A DNA stretch of 64,000 nucleotides from Flemingiibacterium sp045644145 (GTDB lineage: Bacteria > Bacillota > Clostridia > Oscillospirales > CAG-272), in contig JAZRGK010000080.1 of NCBI GenBank assembly GCA_045644145.1, forward strand, positions 1 through 64,000, read 5' to 3'. Numbering within the stretch: the first letter of the stretch is position 1; each line of letters opens with the position of its first letter. The position numbers and the translations under genes are program-made. Shown here piece after piece: positions 58,875-64,000 of the stretch. The notes under the pieces were generated by a model. That model was not told where the DNA came from. It was given only the letters and a program-made list of their open reading frames with translations, and made no database searches.

Positions 58875-59750
58875 TTATTTTATAGAATCGGCGAATTCGA
58901 TGAGAAACTTTTTGAAGTCTTCGCCTATTTCGGGGTGATTTATTCCGGATTTCACATTTGCCATAAGGAATCCCAGCTTTGATCCGAAATCGAAGCGTTC
59001 GCCCTCAAAATCCACCGCGGTCATTCCGCCGTTACGAGCCAGAACCTTCATTGCATCGGTAAGCTGAATTTCTCCGCCGGCACCGGGCTTTGTTTCTTCG
59101 AGTATATCAAAAATATCCGGAGTCAGGAGAACTCTTCCAAGTATTGAGAGGTTTGTGAATACTTCGTGGGGCTTCGGCTTTTCGATCATATCGGTTACGC
59201 TGTATGTATTGTCGCCGTTGGACTCCGCCTTAAGAGAACAGTATTTTGAAACTAACTCCCACGGAACTGCTTTTACACCGCAGCAGGGCTTGCCGTATTT
59301 TTCATATGCATCCGCAAGCTGTGAGCAGACAGGTCTTTTGGAGATAATAACATCGTCACCGTAAAGAATATGGAACGGCTCGTTGCCGATAAAGTTTTTC
59401 GCGGTGAGCACGGCATGGCCAAGACCTTTTGTTTCCTTCTGACGCAGGAAATACACATTTGCCGCCGAGCATATACGGCGCATTTCCTCAATTTGATCCA
59501 GCTTGCCGGATTCGGTAAGCTTCTTTTCGTATTCTATATTAAAGTCGAAGTAGTTTTCAATAGTATCCTTGCCTCTGCCGGTGATTATAAGTATATCGGT
59601 AGCGCCTGCCGCTGCTGCTTCTTCAACCAGCACGGAAATAGCCGGGCGGTCAACGATGGGAAGCATTTCTTTTGGCACGGATTTTGAGATAGGCAGCATG
59701 CGTGTGCCGAGTCCTGCCGCAGGGATGACGGCTTTGGTTATTTTTTTCAT
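58875..59750 (-). CDS. galU: UTP-glucose-1-phosphate uridylyltransferase
   Basis: Makes UDP-glucose for surface glycans and glycolipids. The 291-residue protein has the nucleotidyltransferase signature KAVIPAAGLGTRMLPISKSVPKEMLPIVDRPAI, the family motifs IIITGRGKDTIENYFD-like region and KPCCGVKAVPWE, and FRFDFGSK-like EGERFDFGSKLGFL. ATG at 59750 (MKKITKAVIP) is chosen over an upstream in-frame start because AAAGGAG lies just before it. It is the first gene of the nine-gene minus-strand operon. Confidence 0.95.
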   Translation of the reverse strand: MKKITKAVIPAAGLGTRMLPISKSVPKEMLPIVDRPAISVLVEEAAAAGATDILIITGRGKDTIENYFDFNIEYEKKLTESGKLDQIEEMRRICSAANVYFLRQKETKGLGHAVLTAKNFIGNEPFHILYGDDVIISKRPVCSQLADAYEKYGKPCCGVKAVPWELVSKYCSLKAESNGDNTYSVTDMIEKPKPHEVFTNLSILGRVLLTPDIFDILEETKPGAGGEIQLTDAMKVLARNGGMTAVDFEGERFDFGSKLGFLMANVKSGINHPEIGEDFKKFLIEFADSIK

Positions 59751-59820
59751 TGTTTGCAGTTGCTCCTTTCTGATCATAAAAGCTTTGGGGATGTATAATG
59801 AAAACAATTCATCACTTTAT

Positions 59821-59849
59821 ATTATAACGCGTTTTTGTCAAAAAATCAA
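59821..59849 (-). promoter_or_regulatory. Sigma-A promoter of the galU-dnaI operon
   Basis: On the minus strand TTGATT (59849-59844) and TATAAT (59826-59821) are 17 bases apart. No other strong promoter is seen until the end of the operon. Confidence 0.6.
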
Positions 59850-59971
59850 GAGTTTTGGCTTATAAAAAAGGGATAACTCATGTAAAATTGCAGAATTTAG
59901 CCGTATATCGCCTAAAATAGATTTCCTCTTAGACCAAAGTTTACAGTTTTCGTAAATTTATTATTCAGAGC

Positions 59972-60000
59972 TTGAAAATTGGGGCAAAATGTTGTATAAT
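59972..60000 (+). promoter_or_regulatory. Sigma-A promoter of yhaO-yhaN
   Basis: TTGAAA (59972-59977), a 17-base spacer and TATAAT (59995-60000). Confidence 0.7.
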
Positions 60001-60032
60001 ATAACTACTACTGAAACTTGGAGTTAGAATTT

Positions 60033-61151
60033 ATGATAAAGATTTTGCACTGCGCCGATTTGCACCTTGACAGTCCGTTTACATCAATAGATATTGAAAA
60101 ATCGGAATTGCGCCGCAGTGATATGCGCGCCGCTTTTACATCGCTTACACTGTCCGCCAAGATGAATAATGCGGATTTTATACTTATATCCGGCGACCTG
60201 TTTGACGGGGAGTTCGTTTCAAAGGATACGGTTGCACTTATCTGTCGTGAGTTCGCCGCGATTCCACAATGCAAGATCATAATAGCACCGGGAAATCACG
60301 ATCCATATACCCAGTCAAGTTACTATAAGCGTGCGGATTTTCCGAATAACGTGTACATTTTTGATTCACCGGAGCTTACATGTTTTGATTTTCCCGAAAA
60401 GAATACCACCGTATACGGTTGGGCTTTTACCTCGGAGCACATGGGAAGCTGTCCTTTGGAAGGATTTACGGTGGAGGATTCCTCGCGTATAAATCTTTTG
60501 TGTGCACATGGGGAACTTAATGTGGGCACTTCAAAATACTGTCCCATTCCGGAACGGATGCTTGCGGACTGCGGCTTCGATTATGCCGCCCTTGGACATG
60601 TTCACACATACAGTGAGCCTATGCAAATCGGTGTGGGATATGCCGCATACAGCGGTTGCCTTGAAGGACGTGGATTTGACGAGTGCGGCGAAAAAGGCGC
60701 GGTTTTGGCTGTGGCAGAGAAGGATACGGTGCTCCAGTTTGCCGCAAAGTTTGTGAAATTCTGTAGACGCACATATGAGATAGAGCTTCTTGATATAGGC
60801 GGTGCAAGGTCAAACGCAGATGTTCTCCATAATCTTGCGGCACTCATATCCCAGAAGCATTACGGGGACAATACGGCACTACGTGTATGTCTGCGGGGGG
60901 AAGTATCGGGAGATTTTAAGATATCTCCGATGCTTATTTGCGACAATTTCAAAAATCTCTTTATGCTTGAAATAATAGACGAAACGACGCCTACGCTTGA
61001 CTGCGAAAAGTTACGGGAAGATCCCACTTTGCGCGGGGAATTTTACCGAAGCCTTGAAGATATGCTGAATAGTGATGATCCGGATATGCGTGAAACTGCC
61101 GGAATGGCACTGCGGTGCGGACTTGCGGCACTTGCGGGCGAAGAATTTTGA
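60033..61151 (+). CDS. yhaO: DNA repair exonuclease, SbcD/Mre11-like (YhaO type)
   Basis: A 372-residue metallophosphoesterase of the Mre11/SbcD group. The motifs are ILHCADLHLDSPF, LISGDLFDGEFV, IAPGNHDPYT, LCAHGEL and ALGHVHTYSEP. The C-terminal capping part (from about 230) is of the YhaO type. Its partner is the SMC-like ATPase encoded 8 bases downstream; the pair resembles SbcC/SbcD and is thought to act in DNA end processing. ATG at 60033 is chosen because TTGGAG precedes it. Confidence 0.92.
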   Translation: MIKILHCADLHLDSPFTSIDIEKSELRRSDMRAAFTSLTLSAKMNNADFILISGDLFDGEFVSKDTVALICREFAAIPQCKIIIAPGNHDPYTQSSYYKRADFPNNVYIFDSPELTCFDFPEKNTTVYGWAFTSEHMGSCPLEGFTVEDSSRINLLCAHGELNVGTSKYCPIPERMLADCGFDYAALGHVHTYSEPMQIGVGYAAYSGCLEGRGFDECGEKGAVLAVAEKDTVLQFAAKFVKFCRRTYEIELLDIGGARSNADVLHNLAALISQKHYGDNTALRVCLRGEVSGDFKISPMLICDNFKNLFMLEIIDETTPTLDCEKLREDPTLRGEFYRSLEDMLNSDDPDMRETAGMALRCGLAALAGEEF

Positions 61152-61159
61152 GGTGCAAA

Positions 61160-63319
61160 ATGTTTATTGAGAAGATACATATAGATACGTTCGGGAAGCT
61201 CTCGGATTTTGAGCTTGAGCTTACGCCTGGCGTAAATATAATTGAGGGCGACAACGAAAGCGGTAAATCAACGCTTGCGGCATTCATAAAGTTTATATTT
61301 TACGGTGTCAGTGCGAGGGAACGCCAGGAGATCATGTCGTGGAAAACAGGCGGGGCGGCAGGCAGCCTTACCGTGTCGGTGGATTCTCACCGTTATCGCA
61401 TCGAGCGTGCGATAGTGGGAAGCCGTGAGGCGGTACAGCTTGTGGACGGCGAAAATAATATGCCCATAAGAAATGTGCCTTGCGCAAAAACTCCCGGTGA
61501 GCTGTTTTTCGGGGTGGATGCAGATATGTTCTCGGCTACCGCATTTGTTTCACAGCTTGGGGGGACATCTGTCGGCGGTGCGAAGCTTAGTGAGGGTATC
61601 GAAAATATACTGTTTTCGGCGGATGAGAGCATAAATACACAGCGTGCCGCGGCAAAGCTTGATGCGGCGCGTGCCGCCTTACTGCATAAAAATGAAAAGG
61701 GCGGACAGATATACGAGCTTGACAATGAGTGTGCCATGTTGGAAGTAAAGCTTGCAGATGCACTGCGTATACATGGAGAAATACTGTCGGGGGAAGCACA
61801 GCTTGCGGATGCGAAGGAGCGGCTTGAAGATGCGTCAGCCAAAGCGGATACGCTTAAAGGCAAGATTAAACACTTTGAAGCAAACGCACTGCTTGAGCTT
61901 TTTGAGCGCAGACGTCTGATAGAATCACGACTTGCTCTTCTGCGAGGACGTCTTGAGAGCGAGAATGCTCAGGATGCGGCAGTGCTTGAAGAGATGGAGG
62001 AATACAGAAGCAGGCTGTCCATCTTAAAAAAAGAGCTTGACGATATCACACAGCGTTATGAAGAATGCAATCTCATACAGCCAAGCCGTGAACTTGAAGA
62101 ATTTACAGACATGGGCGGAAGAGCTGGTGTAATATCCAAAATAAAGCGCGCTGTGGTCAGATCAAGAGTATGCACGGTGCTCTTCATAATACTGATTCTT
62201 GCGGGCATCGTGGCGGGAGTGCTTGGGATAATGCCGATGATAGGCGGCGGGCAGCCCGATATTATTTTGATGGGCGCTTGCATAGCATCGTGTGTAGTCG
62301 CAGTTGTTCTGATGTTCGTAGGAAAGCGCGCCGGAACCAAGGTGGAAGAGATAAGGCTTATTTACGATATTGACGCCCTTGAAGCTGAGGAGAGCGAATA
62401 TAATTCAGTGCAGGAAACCGCCAAATTCACGAGTCTTGCACTTGCCGATGCGCGAAGACGTTACAGTGAGCTTTGCGACGACATAAAGCGTAGATACGGA
62501 TGTGCTCCCGAGGAGCTTTCGCTGAAATGTCAGGAAAAAAATAAGAAAAGCAAAGAATCCACGGGAATTCGTGCGGATTATGACAAAAACAGCTCCCTGC
62601 TTGCACAGATCGACGCACAGCTTGAACCGTACAGCGAGGAAGAACTTCGTTCAAATCTCAGCAAGGATATAGACATATCCGATGTGGATGTTTGTAATCT
62701 TTCTGCCATGCGCCGTGAAGCGGAATTTGCCGCAAAAATGGCTTCTTCTCTCGAAAAGCACTGCGCAGAGCTTGAAAAGGGGCTGGCAGGACTTTATCCT
62801 GCGGCAGAAGACCCAAGGTGTATTGCAGACAAGCTTTCATCACTCAAAGCGGAGCGCACTGTTCTTCACAAGAAACATTCCGCATACAAGCTTGCCATAG
62901 AGAAGCTTAATGAGGCAAGCGATAGCCTAAGAAATAGCATTGCACCAAGACTCGCTTCGGATGCCGCGCGGAATATGGAGTTAATAACTGAGGGTAAATA
63001 TAAGAATCTGGGTGTGGGTGCGGATCTTACCATGTCTGCTGAGACAGAATCCGGTCAGCGTACCGTAGGGGTGCTCAGTGCGGGAACCCAGGATGCGGCG
63101 TATCTTTCACTTAGACTTGCGCTTATATCTCTTTTGTACCGCAAGACAGAGCCGATGATGATTTACGATGAATCCTTTGTAAAGCAGGATCAAACAAGAC
63201 TTTCAAGGTTTCTTTCTCTTATATCCAGACAGAAGAATCAGAGTATTATATTTACAGCATGCGACCGCGAAGCCAAAGCCATGAGCGCGGTGGCAGATTT
63301 CAGACACATTAAAATGTAA
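61160..63319 (+). CDS. yhaN: SMC/Rad50-like ATPase (YhaN type)
   Basis: A 719-residue AAA ATPase that pairs with YhaO. The N-terminal lobe has Walker A EGDNESGKSTLAAFIKF (about 29-45). Long coiled-coil arms follow, interrupted near 335-395 by two hydrophobic segments (VLFIILILAGIVAGVLGIMPMI and IILMGACIASCVVAVVLMFVG), a feature of YhaN that would tether it to the membrane. The C-terminal lobe has the signature LSAGTQDAAYLSLRLALISLLY and Walker B PMMIYDESFVKQD, with a His/Arg region after it. ATG at 61160 follows GAGGTG that overlaps the yhaO stop. Confidence 0.92.
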   Translation: MFIEKIHIDTFGKLSDFELELTPGVNIIEGDNESGKSTLAAFIKFIFYGVSARERQEIMSWKTGGAAGSLTVSVDSHRYRIERAIVGSREAVQLVDGENNMPIRNVPCAKTPGELFFGVDADMFSATAFVSQLGGTSVGGAKLSEGIENILFSADESINTQRAAAKLDAARAALLHKNEKGGQIYELDNECAMLEVKLADALRIHGEILSGEAQLADAKERLEDASAKADTLKGKIKHFEANALLELFERRRLIESRLALLRGRLESENAQDAAVLEEMEEYRSRLSILKKELDDITQRYEECNLIQPSRELEEFTDMGGRAGVISKIKRAVVRSRVCTVLFIILILAGIVAGVLGIMPMIGGGQPDIILMGACIASCVVAVVLMFVGKRAGTKVEEIRLIYDIDALEAEESEYNSVQETAKFTSLALADARRRYSELCDDIKRRYGCAPEELSLKCQEKNKKSKESTGIRADYDKNSSLLAQIDAQLEPYSEEELRSNLSKDIDISDVDVCNLSAMRREAEFAAKMASSLEKHCAELEKGLAGLYPAAEDPRCIADKLSSLKAERTVLHKKHSAYKLAIEKLNEASDSLRNSIAPRLASDAARNMELITEGKYKNLGVGADLTMSAETESGQRTVGVLSAGTQDAAYLSLRLALISLLYRKTEPMMIYDESFVKQDQTRLSRFLSLISRQKNQSIIFTACDREAKAMSAVADFRHIKM

Positions 63320-63321
63320 TG

Positions 63322-63363
63322 AAAGCATATTCCACGGAGTTATCCGCGGAATATGCTTTTTTC
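63322..63363 (+). terminator. Terminator of yhaO-yhaN
   Basis: AAAGCATATTCC and GGAATATGCTTT arms with an inner CGG/CCG, followed by a run of Ts. Confidence 0.85.
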
Positions 63364-63424
63364 TGTATAAAAAACGCCGTTCGGTTAATGCTATCTCTTG
63401 AAAATACAGATAGCGGAGAAGAAA

Positions 63425-63838
63425 ATGAGGAAAATTTATGAATACTCGGCGGTAGGCGTTGTCGGCGGTACGTTATATACGGTTATTGAGATTCTGTGGA
63501 GAGGGCATTCTCATTGGAGTATGGCACTTACGGGCGGAATGTGCCTTGTGTTCATTTATATATGCGAAGCAAGGTATAATCTTGCCCCATTATGGAAACG
63601 GTGCTTTGCTGACTGCCTTATTATATCGCTGTCCGAGCTTGTTGTGGGATTTATTGTAAATATGCTTCTTAAACTTGGAGTTTGGGATTATTCCGGTCAG
63701 TTTATGAATCTTTTCGGTCAGGTGTGCCTACTTTATTCTTTCTTCTGGTATCTTATCGGAATACCGGCGGCGTATCTTTGCAGGTGCCTTAGGAAACTGT
63801 TCGGTAGAGACAACCGGGGAGTAGTACAAAGAGTATAG
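63425..63838 (+). CDS. Small multi-pass membrane protein (CmpB/YesJ-like DUF)
   Basis: A 137-residue protein with about four membrane segments (roughly residues 6-24, 34-52, 63-86 and 98-122). The N-terminal YSAVGVVGGTLYTVIEILWRGHSHWSMALTGGMCLVFIYICE resembles the family annotated as putative ABC transporter permease (PF06541), often short proteins without transporter partners. No ABC ATPase lies here, so transport is not implied. GGAGAAG precedes ATG at 63425. It lies between yhaN and spoIVA. Confidence 0.75.
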   Translation: MRKIYEYSAVGVVGGTLYTVIEILWRGHSHWSMALTGGMCLVFIYICEARYNLAPLWKRCFADCLIISLSELVVGFIVNMLLKLGVWDYSGQFMNLFGQVCLLYSFFWYLIGIPAAYLCRCLRKLFGRDNRGVVQRV

Positions 63839-63862
63839 CTGTTATGCTTTTGTGAGGTACTT

Positions 63863-63893
63863 GTCATATTTTTTTTACCGCGCTAATATAAAT
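63863..63893 (+). promoter_or_regulatory. Possible sigma-E promoter of spoIVA
   Basis: GTCATATT (63863-63870) resembles the sigma-E -35, and ATATAAAT (63886-63893) is a weaker match to its -10 (CATACAMT), with a 15-base spacer. spoIVA is sigma-E-dependent in Bacillus, which makes this plausible. Confidence 0.4.
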
Positions 63894-63925
63894 ATGTCAG
63901 TAATTATCATAAGGGGGATAAAGTA

Positions 63926-64000
63926 ATGGCAGATACATCAATTTATCGGGATATAGCCGAAAGATGCGCAAATACCTTTTATCTTGGCGTGGTGGGGCCG
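63926..64000 (+). CDS. spoIVA: Stage IV sporulation protein A, N-terminal fragment cut by the window
   Basis: The first 25 residues (IYRDIAERCANTFYLGVVGP at their end) match the N-terminus of SpoIVA, the ATPase that polymerises as the base layer of the spore coat; the GVVGP run leads into its Walker A motif. AAGGGGGATAAAG precedes the ATG at good spacing. The gene continues past the window edge. Its presence indicates an endospore former. Confidence 0.85.
   Translation, partial: MADTSIYRDIAERCANTFYLGVVGP

Noticed and set aside
1..64000. rRNA or tRNA genes
   Set aside because: I found no conserved tRNA T-arm/anticodon pattern or rRNA sequence while reading both strands; a tRNAscan run would be decisive.

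Overview
The window looks like a chromosomal segment of an anaerobic, spore-forming member of the Firmicutes, class Clostridia (probably an Oscillospirales/Ruminococcaceae-like lineage). The indications are the first 25 codons of spoIVA at the right edge, LexA with a CGAAC-N4-GTTTG SOS box, Rex, NrdR, a T-box in front of pheST, an L20-type leader in front of infC-rpmI-rplT, a YhaO/YhaN pair, an S-layer-homology protein, and many TTGnnn-17-TATAAT sigma-A promoters. I see no rRNA, tRNA, CRISPR array, transposase or phage module. Taxonomy is inferred from content only.

Layout. 1-3.2 kb is an AT-rich accessory patch: a structured ATATCAC/hairpin repeat array, a four-helix-bundle (S23-like) protein, two orphan genes and a repeat present on both sides of the second orphan. 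3.2-4.9 kb holds an inositol-monophosphatase-family enzyme and a secreted LysM-CAP protein. 5.0-14.5 kb is a five-gene oligopeptide ABC transporter (solute-binding protein, two permeases, two ATPases) plus a membrane-anchored ApbE-like protein. Four of the five transporter proteins depart from the standard architecture: a binding protein that looks circularly permuted, a permease with a ~285-residue outside loop, an ATPase with a ~235-residue insert and an ATPase with a membrane tail. 14.8-26 kb holds housekeeping genes: a class I amidotransferase-type hydrolase, nrdR, GNAT-pyrE, a YbaK-type deacylase, T-box-pheS-pheT, a sugar isomerase-like protein, a phosphoesterase, SAH hydrolase and lexA.

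26-36 kb contains an ABC-F protein, a glycosyltransferase, prfB (no programmed frameshift), a minus-strand set (small Cys-rich membrane protein, GT2, RlmA-like methyltransferase, sortase B) and a divergent AraC regulator/rhaD pair with a 21-bp-spaced direct repeat between them. 36-43.4 kb holds an XRE regulator, a SLOG-like protein, infC (ATT start)-rpmI-rplT, a TrmH methyltransferase, nagA, metG and tatD. 43.4-52 kb holds an HPr-like protein lacking the active-site His, a DUF1015 protein, an HtrA protease, a D,D-carboxypeptidase and a large S-layer-homology protein. 52.2-59.8 kb is a tightly packed nine-gene minus-strand operon, in order of transcription galU, dCMP deaminase, lipoprotein, rimI, tsaD, isocitrate dehydrogenase-like, rex, dnaD-like, dnaI-like. 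60-64 kb returns to the plus strand with yhaO-yhaN, a small membrane protein and the start of spoIVA.

The strongest candidates for something new are the ATATCAC/hairpin array next to the four-helix-bundle gene, and the remodelled oligopeptide transporter. Intergenic regions also carry several palindromic repeat families and unassigned palindromes overlapping promoters or starts. All calls come from reading the sequence; no search or folding program was run.
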